From Ascidia mentula (taxonomy: Eukaryota > Chordata > Ascidiacea > Phlebobranchia > Ascidiidae), in assembly GCA_947561715.1 (NCBI GenBank), contig OX387203.1, forward strand, positions 10,726,001 to 10,790,000: a DNA stretch of 64,000 nt, given 5' to 3'. A program made the position numbers and the translations under genes. The notes beneath the pieces were generated by a model. That model ran no database searches. It was not told where the DNA came from and worked only from the letters and a program-made list of their open reading frames with translations. Positions 12,230 through 23,594 of this stretch are shown here, piece after piece; the stretch's first letter is position 1, and each line of letters starts with the position of its first letter.

Positions 12230-13862
12230 TTCAATTGATTAAACTTTCATGTTTTTATAGCTACACATAAAACACTAATGTTAGAACAAAACATTTCCAA
12301 AACTAAATTGGATCAACTATGAACTGCGACAACTGAAACTGCTGCTTACAGCACAGAAAGAAACTGTAAAACGTGGTCAGCACAAGATTGCGACCCTAAT
12401 GACATCACACGCATTGTTACGTTTTTGGCTTTCTAACCAATCACGGTAATTAAGTGCCTTGTTACGTCATAGTTAATGAAGTCAGATCACTGACATGAAC
12501 TAGAAACAGGGAAAGAAAGCACATACAAGTCATTTCTCGCTGTAATGTAGCAACACGCATGTTTCCCTACTTAATTCTGTACACATTTGGAACACATACG
12601 GACCGAAGACTGCAGACGGTGTTAAGCTTTCCTGCAGGAGCTCCCACAGGCTTTCTGGCATCCTGCTGGACAACACATTTTTTCTGACACTTTGTTATAA
12701 AACGCTCATTTCGTAATCCTTCAACTTCTTCAGTCTATAGCCCAGTCTAGGCTAGTCTTGCCTGCTCTCAGTCGCTCGTATTCTCTCGGCCCTGTCGTTA
12801 TTCTTGCCATCGCGCTGTAAACGTTCGCATGTTCTTTTAATAGTTAAATTCGCTGCAATTCAGTCACGTGTTAAACGCGCTTGAAACTAGTTAAACTTAA
12901 GCCACCTGGTATTTGCAATCGTGTGTTTCCATTAATAAAGAAGTCTGTTCACGGAGCTTTTAATTCAGTAGTCTATATCAGCAAGAACACGCAAACAGAC
13001 TTTAGCTTTAGCACAGCAGTGACATAGGGAATCCTACTTGTACGCTGCAGTAACAATAGTGGTGTATCGAATCGTCTAAATTCGGTTAGGACCGATACCG
13101 AATATTCAGCAGTTTTGCCGAATAAATTGGACTGAATCATTTTTGACATCACGAAAACGCGTACGCTATGTTTTTGTTAGAAGTTTTACTGCAAGACAAA
13201 CAATCGTGCTACAAAAGGATAGTTGTTGAATTATTATCGTAGTTTTTTGGGTTTCAAGTTTGTCTTGGCCATTAGTTTCAGCGCAGTTTGTAACATTGTG
13301 TGATACGCAATAACGCGGAAAAGACAAGTTTTGCCCGAATATAGCCTACTATCACGGTATTAAAAAATATACATAAGGTCCACACGTCATTATTCCAGTT
13401 AATATTATTGTTGGTAAGGTTGCTTTTGGCCAATCAAAACAAATTATTCGGCTGAAAATGAATCTTCGTCAAAATCGCTGATTTGGCCAAATAAATTCGA
13501 CTAACCGAAGGTACATGGTAAACACCATCAAAATTATATCGATGATCCATACCAGATTTCTCAAAACTGTGTCCTGTGCAGCAGGTTCGGGCATGTACTG
13601 TCGCGAAAAAAAATAACAATAATTTTATGAACTGTGTCAGATCAATATAGGCATGTGTAACAGTAACTCATGCGAACCTTATATATCGTGACGTCATGCC
13701 TTTATTGCAGCATTGCACAAGCACCATACATACGCAATTGCAACCGATAGCAGCCTCCTGCGCAACTTGACCCAATAACGCCTTCGTGAACCAAAAAAAC
13801 ATCCTGTTTATCAGGTAGCTACGATACGCCATTGTTTTATAGTACCCTTAACCTTGTTCTTG
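12230..13862. other. intergenic, IAP upstream region
   Basis: No gene is supported. The first few hundred bases upstream of the IAP ATG presumably hold its promoter, but no core element is convincing. Around 13079-13520 there are several CGAATA/TTCGG-rich segments in opposite orientations, possibly an eroded DNA transposon; ends could not be fixed. Confidence 0.4.
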
Positions 13863-14625
13863 TACCATGTCAGTATCAAATCCCCAAAATCTAGTTTTGA
13901 AGGCTATCAGCATTAATACCTAACTGAGTGATTTGTTTGTTTGCCAACAACAATTCCTGTGGTCGGTGACCCATGAAGATCCACTTGTACAATTTAAAGA
14001 GAAAAAAAAAGATTGCAGCTGCATCGGACGAGACACAGCAAGGACCTGAAGAGCCTGCAGGAATATCTTATGTCCCATAGAATTTCCTGTGACAATTTTT
14101 TTGCCATTGCGTAGAAAAGGGTTAGGGCCAACATTAAATTGCAAATTGGATGAGGTTTTTGTGATTCAGTTTATCGCAAAACCAATTTAAAATTTTTATA
14201 GCCTATTCAGCTAAAATAATGTACGACCAGGGGGCGAAATGCCTCCTGGGGGCACTTTAGGCAACTATCCTGTAACCATTTTTGACCTGAATGCGTAGAC
14301 AAGAGGCGGGGCTAGCATAAAATCACAAACTTCCGTGATTCAATTGCGAGCAATGAACACTTGCATTTTGGTGCTTTTTTAACTATCTTTTTCACAGCAC
14401 CCAGCACCAAATGACTCGCTGAATGAGAAGGGCGAAAAATGCACTAAAACTGCACCAAACACGCTAAAAATCGCTATGCCAACAGCACGTGACTCCCTGC
14501 TCATTCAACCATAAATTTGACCTCACCGGTTGCCTTGTGACATCACTGAGTTTCTCTATGACAAAGTACAAGACGGGCGTTCCCCGCGGGCGAAACTTTT
14601 TTAATCGAAATACTGATATGCGGTC
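13863..14625 (-). repeat. MITE family 1, copy 3 (inverted)
   Basis: Long stretches match the reverse complement of 1103-1938. The right end keeps TACTGATATGCGGTC, but the flanking TTAA has changed to TGAA. The left end (CATGTCAGTATCAAATCCC) has lost part of the terminal repeat. It is therefore an older insertion. Confidence 0.7.
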
Positions 14626-15471
14626 TGAAGTTCGCCAGTGCTTGAGATGGTGCTGGTTTGGAGTATAGAAGATGCTCACGTATATAAGCGATGAAGGCTA
14701 TAGTTTGTCGAGTTCATGCATTTGTCAATATTTTGAAGTGGTTAACAATGGGACAAATGGATAACAGGTAGCCTGATATACCTACTACATAAAGAGTCCA
14801 AAAAAACCAGAACTATTTGGTAAAAACAATTAAAGCAGTGCGTTTGTTAATCTCTTGTGTCAATTAAGAAGTTAACAAAAATGTAGCCCAGACAAAAATA
14901 TCGAACCAAATTTTTGCAGTACTGTAAACTGTTCAGTAAAGTTGGGGATTTTATTTTCAACCTCTTGTTTTCAAAAAAATTTTTTTAGGGAACGTCAATA
15001 ACAGTCAGCAAACAAGACGCTAAAACTGATGGAAAATAGTTTATTAAAACCAAGCAGACACAATTTCTTGCTTGTGATTAGAAAACGCCGATTAAGTAAA
15101 AGGAGCTTGTGAAAAAATGCATGGCGACTCCAGCAGAGTGTCAGTCCAACTTGAGCCGACAACTTTGTCAGCAAAAAGCCCTGATAGCCGACAAAGTCTC
15201 TTATTTGGTGTTTGAAGAACGTTGAAAGTTAATGAACACAAAGGCCAACTGCAAAATGTTGGATGTGATTATTAAACTCTTCACCAAGGTTTGCAACAAT
15301 AAAATCGTGTTACAATATTTTAAAAAACAATGTTTTTTTGCAAATTGTAACATTTTTTGCTTTATATATGGCTTATTACATGGTTTAACTTTCAATTTTT
15401 TTGTTACCAAGAGCAACAAAATTATTGTGAAATTAAACACATTTGTCATTTTTGAAAAAAAGAACATGTGT
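14626..15471. other. intergenic / 3' region of the GTF3C4-like gene
   Basis: No gene seen. A minus-strand AATAAA (TTTATT at 15040-15045) lies about 430 bases past the predicted stop of the GTF3C4-like gene and could be its polyadenylation signal. I looked here for the family's C-terminal cysteine/histidine zinc domain and found nothing convincing. Confidence 0.4.
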
Positions 15472-18400
15472 TTACCGGGATCCATCTGACGTCATTCCTT
15501 CCCTTGCATTACCAGATATTGTGATACGTTGAGAAGTAAAATAACAAGTGAGATATCTTGGCATTTTAGAAAATTTTTCAGAATGCTTGGCTTGGTTGAT
15601 AACTGATCTCTGCTCCTCAGTCAATAAATTATTGTGTGTTTCAAGCCAATCCACTACTGCTATAATTTGACAGGCTTGTTTGGAAATCTCTTTGTCTGCA
15701 TTCATCCAGCACTGCAATTGATACATAGAAATAATAAATAAAAATTATACAAGGGAATTTTCAAACATATAAAATCCAACATTTGTTTTTAATTACAAAT
15801 TCTAAGATTCAATCATTTGCTTTATTTTCATCAAAAATATATTTGGTTACATTTTGACAAAATCAAGTACATCAAATTTGTAACCCATTTCATGGCCAAA
15901 CTCATGCATGTTAAGAGAGTGCAAGCCCATTTAAAGTTATTCAACATCAGTAAACAACATTTAAATCAATTATATAAGTACTTATTTTATGGTTTTACCT
16001 TTACAACTTCTACCATTTGTCTTAAGGTTAGAAGAAGTTCAACAAAACACAAATCTTCAATTTGGGCAATATTTCCATTTTTGGTATTGAGGTGTTGCTG
16101 TTTTATTTTCAATAAATACCACCTACAAAATTTGCAATATGTAAATACAATTTAGCCATTTTAAACATTATTTCATAAAATAAAGTCTGCATTTATGCAC
16201 CTAAGATAAAGTTGTACCTGAGGCATAAAGTTCTACCACTATCTGTTTCACTTGGAGGTGACAGAAGAAACTGTTTTAGAGCCGGAGGAAATTCTTGTGT
16301 CATGAAGTAGTGTTGTCTGACAATTTCAATTAAATCCAAGCAGTGAAAGACATTTTCATTTGAAGCAATGTTGGTAGATTGAACAAGTAGATTTGATGCC
16401 TGATTTAAAGCAGATACAGTAACTACTGAAAATACCAGCATACCAAAAAGAAATACCCAATTTATGACTTTGCATTCTTTGGAATTTGTTTTGATTCATA
16501 AAATTTATCTATTTATTAGCATGAACTAAAGTTTTGGTAAAACAAGAAACTCAAAAGTCTAAACAAAACTGTTGTTTACCATTCGCTTTTTCAAACGTTT
16601 TATTTAAATGTTATAAATTAAAAAAATGCATCAAACACTGAACGTATAAAAACAATTGATGTATGAACAAAATAATAAGAACATTGTACCTGATCAACTG
16701 CCATAAGACGACGCATGGACAGCATTGCTGTATTGTCCACTTGAACACTTCTACACACTTTTGGAAAAGATTTAACAATAGCTAGAAATGCATCATTGGG
16801 TGACAGAGATAGGCCATGATATGTAACAGGCGAAAAGTTTCGGTAACATCCTTCATCTACACAATTTACGATTTTAACACACAAAATATATGATAAATTC
16901 TCAAACAAATACCTGGCATGCATATAGTTTCATTTGGAATGATGTTTAATGTTGGATCATATTCAATTTTACATTCAACAACATTTCCACTCTCATTGCA
17001 AAGATAGAATTTTTGAAGGTTTTTTTTGCATGTAGTAATATCTATAATTGTTGAGTCATCACTGGTCTAAAAGTAAAAATCTTTTTTTGTTGGACCCTGA
17101 TTGTTAGGAAAACATTTATTATTTGCATTTACTGTCAACAAATATGTAAACTATACAAAATTTAAAATAAGGTATTGACCTGGATGCATTCTCCCAAAAT
17201 TTCCATATTTTCATTTAGCTTCCATGCTAATAAATGACAGGTTTTAGTTCCAAGAATTAAACTTGTGTTGGCATCACCTGATGATAACCACCGGAGATTT
17301 CTATAAAAGAAATATTTTAAATCACCTTCCACAATATTATGATTTTATTTAAGCGTGTTTCATACGTTTGTGTGCACATGTGAGTTTGTGAAACGAAAGT
17401 TTATTGTGAGTAAAACGCCCTGATTTTATACACGATAAAAATATTCCAAATTCTCTGCACTTTAAAAACCTTAAAAAGTACCTTCAAATGTTTTCATATT
17501 GTATTAATATAGAATTTAATAGCAAACATAACTTATCCAACTGATGACAGGAAAACTTACTTGCAGGGTAAATTGTCTTTTTCAGTCCACAGGTCATGAG
17601 TTTTTAATTTGACAAAATTATCATCAGGACCAATAGAGAATTCAATACAAAAGACCAAGCCTTGATAATTGGAGAGAGTTAAGTGCAATCTGACAGGATC
17701 ACTCTCGACTGGTTTATAAAAAGACAAGTCACAAATATTTCCACGCTCCAGGTTTGAAATGTGCACCAGCAAAGAATCATCCAAATCTTTAAATGGAAGC
17801 TTCATTTTCCAAACTATTAATAAGCCATTTTCTGTCACAGCAACAAGGTAACAGATATTCTGAAAATTACTGCTCCATGTAAATGAGGAAATAGCTGACG
17901 AACATCTTTTTTCTTGCGCTGTAACTTCAGTTTGTTTCAAATGTTCACATAAAATGTTATTATGTGACTCAAAATAGTCTTTCAAAAAGGTCGACAGGTC
18001 AATAACAAGCTGCCATTTTCCACAAAGATCGGTTGGAACATTACAGAAAACCAGAAGCCTAAACCAAATAAAAACCAACTATATTTGTAAAACAAACAAA
18101 ATTTAAAAAAACAACAATATTTCCTACATTGTTTACACAGATAAGTTGGCATCTATATGACTATTTTTTGTTACATTCTGTTTATCACACCTAAAAAGAA
18201 TCACTCTTACTTTTGGTTTGAGGTTGTTGCTGCCAGAATTGACTTTTGTGCTGAAGGTTGGTGGTGAAATTCCAATTTTCTAAAGCCATTGCTTGCACCT
18301 TGTTTCTTTGTAGTAAACTTTGGATCAAGTTGAAGCTAAATTAAAAAAAGAACAAAATTGTCATGGTTAATAATTTAGGTACAGTTACTGTTTTCAATTC

Positions 18401-18851
18401 AGTAAATACTAAATTCGATAAAAATAATGAAGAAATACACAAACTTAACTTGACCGAATTTATTTCAAAAATAAAAAGTGACTTAGCTTTCAAACAACAT
18501 CCATTGTTAAACATGCTCATGGCACAAAAATCCTACCTGGTATATTTCAAAATCTGGTTGGGATAAAATATTGGAGGATTGTAAAGTTAAATGTCCGTAA
18601 TCATTCAGCTTGTTTAACATCTCAACTTCAGATTCATCCTGGGGTATTGGCAATGTGGAAATATCATAATCAATACCAGATGCTTTTCCCAGTTGAGCTG
18701 TATTGCAAACAACTATTTTTCCGCTTGTGGCAATCGCAATGTTGTGGTCAACTGACCAATCAATTATGCAGTCTCCAGTTATCTTGTTTTGCAAATTTAT
18801 CTCAGAAAATGACTGAAACCAAGACTCATAAAGGCCATTTACCGATTCCAT
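15472..18851 (-). CDS. GTF3C4: TFIIIC90 / GTF3C4-like RNA polymerase III factor subunit
   Basis: Nine exons join in phase: 18851-18537, 18335-18211, 18058-17561, 17300-17180, 17066-16913, 16856-16690, 16399-16218, 16122-15999, 15711-15472, giving about 641 aa. The order of features follows the known subunit: an N-terminal segment typical of a beta-propeller (DWSVDHNIAIATSGKIVV), a WD-like strand (GLLIVWKMKLPF) followed by HDLWTEKDNLPCK, then HGLSLSPNDAFLAIV, and a helical part with CLDLIEIVRQHYF and WYLLKIKQQ. In animals this protein is part of TFIIIC, which recognises tRNA gene promoters. The model is shorter than vertebrate GTF3C4 (about 820 aa) and lacks the C-terminal zinc-binding domain. 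A donor-like CCCG|gtaaac overlaps the last codons, so a further exon may exist. The start is the first ATG of the open exon. Identification is from remembered family features and has not been searched. Confidence 0.7.
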
Positions 18852-19066
18852 TACCTATTTATGTTAATGTTTCTCACAAGGTGTTTCTCACAATCTTAAT
18901 AAATTAACAAATAATTAGGCACAAGAATAGGCTTGTAGTGTCTCAACTTTATAAACATATATAAAGTGACCCAAAATGCACAACTATTTCTCCATTAATT
19001 TTATAAAACAAAATTTAATAAAATTCACCCAGTTCCAATAAAAATAGTTCTTGGCAGTAAAACATG

Positions 19067-20014
19067 CTAACTATATGATAAAGCCTTTCCTTCAATATGG
19101 GCAATTAGTTTCCGGGCATAAAAATCTCTGTATGATTCTGGCAATTCAGTAAGAACTTTTAAAGCTCTGTTAACCATGTCCAGACTACGAGCAGCAGGAA
19201 CCAAGTCTTTGTTTCCATAAACATCCTTAGCGTCATAAAGTTTTTCATCCAAGTGCTTCCAAAACACATTCACTGCAACTCCAAACTCCAGTGCAACTAC
19301 ATTATGAAACCACAAAGCAGGAATAAATAAAATGTCACCGGGCTCCAGTGTGCATTCGTATCTGGTCACATTTGCAAATTGTGGGTATTTTGCAAAGTCA
19401 GGGTTATCAATATTAGTGATAGCAGATTTATCACCTACAAGATACAAATTGAGTGCATCAGATGGCGGAAATAAAACCACTCTTTTGCGACCACCAACTT
19501 GAATTAGAAAATTATCCATGACATCATAGTGTGTCCATAGTTGCATTCCAGCAGATGCAATGCGCATCACACTGGAAAAAAATCTTTCTTTTGGAAAAAA
19601 ATCAGGTAACTGTATGTCTTGCCTCAGAGAAGGATATTGTTCTTCAATATTTGATGGCCGTTTTCTAACATCTGTACCTAATGAACGAAAATAATAAAAC
19701 TCTTTTGATGACAAAAAATACTCTGCATGAACCTCTTCTGACGCCCTTTGCACAAGCATAGAAAAGGGTAACTTTTTGTAAACAAAGTTTTTGTCAATAA
19801 AGTTCATGGCAGTGTCTTGACAAACATGTACAGTAGCTTCTTTCCCTTCCATTTTCTCACACAAATATTGCACAGTCCACTTTTCAACACAAGGTCCAAT
19901 GTCATTGCCTTTGATTACAATTGGCTTTCTTGATTTTGAATAAGTTTCAAACACATTTTCATCCACACCAGACAATACTTCAACTTCAATAATTTTTGAC
20001 ATAATTGTGGACAT
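19067..20014 (-). CDS. TYW5: TYW5-like JmjC tRNA hydroxylase
   Basis: A single-exon ORF of 315 aa, the same length as vertebrate TYW5. The JmjC iron site is visible: H162 and D164 in THYDVMDNF, and H237 in IPALWFHNV. A basic stretch (GGRKRVVLFPP, about 174-184) is where the 2-oxoglutarate-binding residue is expected. TYW5 hydroxylates the wybutosine precursor in tRNA-Phe at position 37. The ORF has no introns, unlike its neighbours, but the frame is fully open and the motifs intact, so it looks functional. An in-frame ATG four codons further in is an alternative start. Another small JmjC protein (HIF1AN or JMJD family) is possible, but the length and the NFIDKNFVYKKLPF region favour TYW5. Confidence 0.82.
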   Translation of the reverse strand: MSTIMSKIIEVEVLSGVDENVFETYSKSRKPIVIKGNDIGPCVEKWTVQYLCEKMEGKEATVHVCQDTAMNFIDKNFVYKKLPFSMLVQRASEEVHAEYFLSSKEFYYFRSLGTDVRKRPSNIEEQYPSLRQDIQLPDFFPKERFFSSVMRIASAGMQLWTHYDVMDNFLIQVGGRKRVVLFPPSDALNLYLVGDKSAITNIDNPDFAKYPQFANVTRYECTLEPGDILFIPALWFHNVVALEFGVAVNVFWKHLDEKLYDAKDVYGNKDLVPAARSLDMVNRALKVLTELPESYRDFYARKLIAHIEGKALSYS

Positions 20015-20370
20015 TTACCACTAATTTATTAAAACACAAAACAGCATTAAATAATTTAGTAAACAGCCTAATGTAACAAGACAGACAACAACAAGTAGGC
20101 CTAACACGAATGTGATTGTTGTATTTTCTACTCAAACTGATATGAAACGGAAAAATATCACAGGGTTTCTGTTATGCGATTGAGGTAGAATTAAATTTAC
20201 AAAACATCTCTACTTTCTGGTATTTGCGGTTTTCTGTCCAAAATTAATTCTTTTACGCATGAGTAAATTTAGTAATTACCAGGGGGTTTCCCTCATGTAG
20301 ACTAAAATGTGACAGAAGAAAGTGTTTATCTCTGTGTGAATTTGTTTAAATACGCATTTTAGAAAGTTAC
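20015..20370. promoter_or_regulatory. shared upstream region of TYW5-like and ATPSCKMT-like genes
   Basis: The two genes are transcribed away from each other across 356 bases, so both promoters must lie here or within the first exons. I see no clear TATA box. The arrangement is inferred from gene orientation, not from motifs. Confidence 0.5.
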
Positions 20371-21603
20371 ATGCAGGAACCTTCATCAAAATCGGACGAA
20401 ATACTACCAAAACCAAAGTCAAATGGCGGATTAGCAGTGTTGGGAGTGGTAACGACTGCCACAGCTGGTCTGATTGTTGTCTGTGGATCTTTCATTGCCC
20501 CAGCTCTTAGGAAGGTATGGAAATATATTTTTGAATTCGATGATAAAAGAAAGTGAAATAGAACAAACAGGTTTGTGTAAAATTAACACTGGCATTATGA
20601 TGTTCTGGCTTTAGTGATGATTAGGTTCTTAAACATAACCCCCGTCATTGTTCAGATTTGTTTGCCTTATGTTCCTGCCACTGACACACAGCTAAGAAAT
20701 GTTGTCGCTGCTTTGAGGCACCCAGCAAAACATGGAAAAAATGTTGTTGATATTGGAAGTGGAGATGGACGTGTGGTAGGCTATCTTACTTGATTGCCTT
20801 TATGGTTTTATCGGTGCTCATGCCATTTTATTTTTTTGTATATTGTTTATCTGCGTAGTTGTTTTTTTGTGTGCAAAAACATGATTTGATTGTTACAATG
20901 AAAGTGCACTACTTATTTAAGCACTACCCCTAAAATGAATAGAATAGGCCAGGCATATAACAATGCATTTCCTAAACTGTTGTGACTCTTTAGGTGATCA
21001 AAGCTGCAAAGGTTGGATTTCATGCAGTGGGATATGAACTTAATAGTTGGCTTGTGTTCTACAGCAAGGTTAATTGCTTTTTTTGTTTCAATAACTTTGT
21101 GCATGAAATGTTTGGCAAGTTGTTTTCAGAGGTTTTACCAAAAAAAGCGATGAATTTTAAAAAATAAATTTTAATTTTAAACTTTTTTGTAACTTTTAAT
21201 TTTTCTTTTTTTTAAGATTCAGGCTCTTAGACATGGAGTTTCACAACAAGCCAAATTTAGAAGAAAGGATTTGTGGAAAGTTGATTATTCTCAATTCAGT
21301 AATGTTGTTATTTTTGGAGTCGACCAGTTGGTAAGTGTTGGATTAAAGTTGCATGATCACTGAAAACCAAAAACAGTGCCATTTTATGTTTGCTTGTGTC
21401 TTAGTTTTCAATTGAAACACACAGTAAAAGAACTGTTTAGTTCCAATGTATGTCATTGTTAGATGCCGGATCTGGAAAAGAAGCTGGTGAAGGAACTGAA
21501 ACCTGGATCCAAAGTAATTGCCTGTCGATTTCCCTTTCCTAATCTTGCTTTACAATCTGTTCATGGAAAAGGCGTTGACACTGTGTGGACCTATATTGCA
21601 TAA
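20371..21603 (+). CDS. ATPSCKMT: ATPSCKMT/FAM173-like mitochondrial lysine methyltransferase
   Basis: Five exons join in phase 0: 20371-20514, 20656-20775, 20994-21068, 21217-21330, 21463-21603, giving 197 aa. The N terminus carries a hydrophobic segment (LAVLGVVTTATAGLIVVCGSF, about residues 21-41) like the membrane or mitochondrial targeting part of this family. It is followed by YVPATDTQL and then the S-adenosylmethionine-binding motif I VVDIGSGDGRVV, and motif II GYELNSWLV. The C terminus ends near VDTVWTYIA. The family trimethylates a lysine of the ATP synthase c subunit, or of the ADP/ATP carrier for the FAM173A paralogue. The sequence alone does not decide which paralogue this is. Confidence 0.85.
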
Positions 21604-23594
21604 AAAAGTATCTTTGGTGACTTACCAAATGGATTTTTTAAACAACTACATTTTTGTTTGTATTAATGTTGATCTTTTAAATAGGATACAGCATTTTCAC
21701 ATTGCCTTACTCAAGTCAAATGAGTTAAAACTGAAACTAAGTCACTGCATAAGTACAGTACTTAACACTAATGAGCCTGCTGGAATATAGGTCAACAATT
21801 GAAATTTGTCAGGTTAAATAGTGTTGCCAGCTTAGGAAGACTTGTTTATTTACTGTGTTTGCTTTCCAAACATGCTGTTTCCCCAAATCAAATAAGCTTT
21901 ATGCGAATGAATACAATGGAAATCAAAACTTACATAAGGAAAATTGGCAAGGATAACAAAAAAAATCTTAGGAGTCTTTGCGCCAGCGTGGATGAGGCTC
22001 TTGTTTTCCGGCATCGGCTCAACCCCCAACGTGGGTTTCGTGGAACCAAAGCGTTCCAAAAAGGTGAAAACAACGAAACATGCACGTTAGTTGGAAAAGG
22101 ATGTATTTTACAGGCGTTTCGATTTTCTTTACGACTAAGTTTCTTCATTAAATAAAACAAACACATAACAAACCAGCCATGGAATGGATTAGAATTGTGC
22201 AAAAATATTTAAAACAAATTTTTTTTCACAACGGCCGTGGAAATGTTTGTCAAATTTACTATCGTCTGACTTTCTGTTGCGTTGTTTCTTTCGCGGACAA
22301 AATTTTTTGGGAAACACTGCGCTACGGCATATAGTCTTCAATTAAATGAAACCCGAAGGTCTGTTTTGAGTTCGAAAACGAAATACGAAATAACATATTA
22401 ATGCAAAGTGTAATCACAATAAAGGTGGAACTGTCCTTCTGGTATAAAAGTTACGCTTGTAAAATAAATACGTTGTTATCAAGAAAAGGGTGTTTTGTGT
22501 ATCCTGGCTTGGTTGAACTCTGTACAGCAAGTCTCATTTTCATCACTCGCCAATATTACACAACATCAACAAACCGACTCGGTCCCAGAGAACAAAGGTA
22601 ACCTTTGGCAACTCCATCAACGACCTCACGACGAGGAGAAGAAGGAAACACCGCAAAATATACCGAAAAAGATATTAGTGTAAGCTAACGGCTTCCAGAA
22701 AAAAACGCAAAGTCATCGCATGTAAGCTGGGGAAAAATGCTTAATTTTTAAAAATTTGTTTTGGTGTTATTCCCATAGGCTTTTCTATTAGTTCTTTGAC
22801 AGAGCAAAATTAGGCACCACTTATGTGTAAAACTTTATGATAATTTGTCGTTATACAAGCGAAACACTTCATTTGTTTTATGCGGTCGAGATGGTTTTAA
22901 AATGACAAGTGGCGAAACCCCGATTTTGGGTTCTTCAGTATTTTGTAAAGGCGAGAAACGCTTGACTGGATTCGTCTAGTTCCCACCACACAATTTTTAA
23001 CCGCCTACACTTAAATGTGTTCGAATTTTCTCTTTTGATTAAAATAAAACTTAGTGTGCAGGCTAACAGCAACCGAACTACAAGAAATCATCAAGAAAAT
23101 TGATATACGAAAGCAACAATCAGTGATAAATTGATTTTTGTAAATTTGGGGTCTTTTTGCCATGGCAAGCCTAGTGTAGACCTACTTCACACAAGAGCGT
23201 GACTTCATTTCGAGCGTGACGGTTTCTCCTCACACGAGCGTGACGTCGCGAACCCGCAGATCACATGCCCTGCCGTTTGCAATTTCAAAATTTTCCATTT
23301 GCTGAATGGCCCTTGGCATTGGTGAAGGTTCATTTATGCACAACGTATGTGAAGCGTGCACGTGGATAACGTACTTCTATTTGTTAAAAGCAAAAATGTT
23401 CCTTTGAAAACATAGAACAATGGAAAAAAACTTCGCGTTTTTATCATATTAATTTATAGACAGAAATTTATAAGATATAACGAGAAATTTATGAGATATT
23501 TTGCAGTTATATTGCAAATTTAAATGCCAAAATGATTGAAAAGATTTTAGCGAATAAGTACGTTTACTTCCAGTGCGAAAAAAACAGGATAATC
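21604..23594. other. intergenic; upstream part of duplication unit A from about 22296
   Basis: No gene is supported. From about 22296 the sequence pairs with 31266 onward, marking the left part of the MOXD tandem duplication. It holds the presumed promoter of MOXD copy A. The small open frames at 21799-22155 and 22401-22683 have no recognisable features, and the latter is not preserved in the paired region. Confidence 0.45.

Noticed and set aside
13079..13520. possible hAT-like element with CGAATA-rich inverted ends
   Set aside because: The candidate ends pair over only about ten bases and no target duplication could be fixed.
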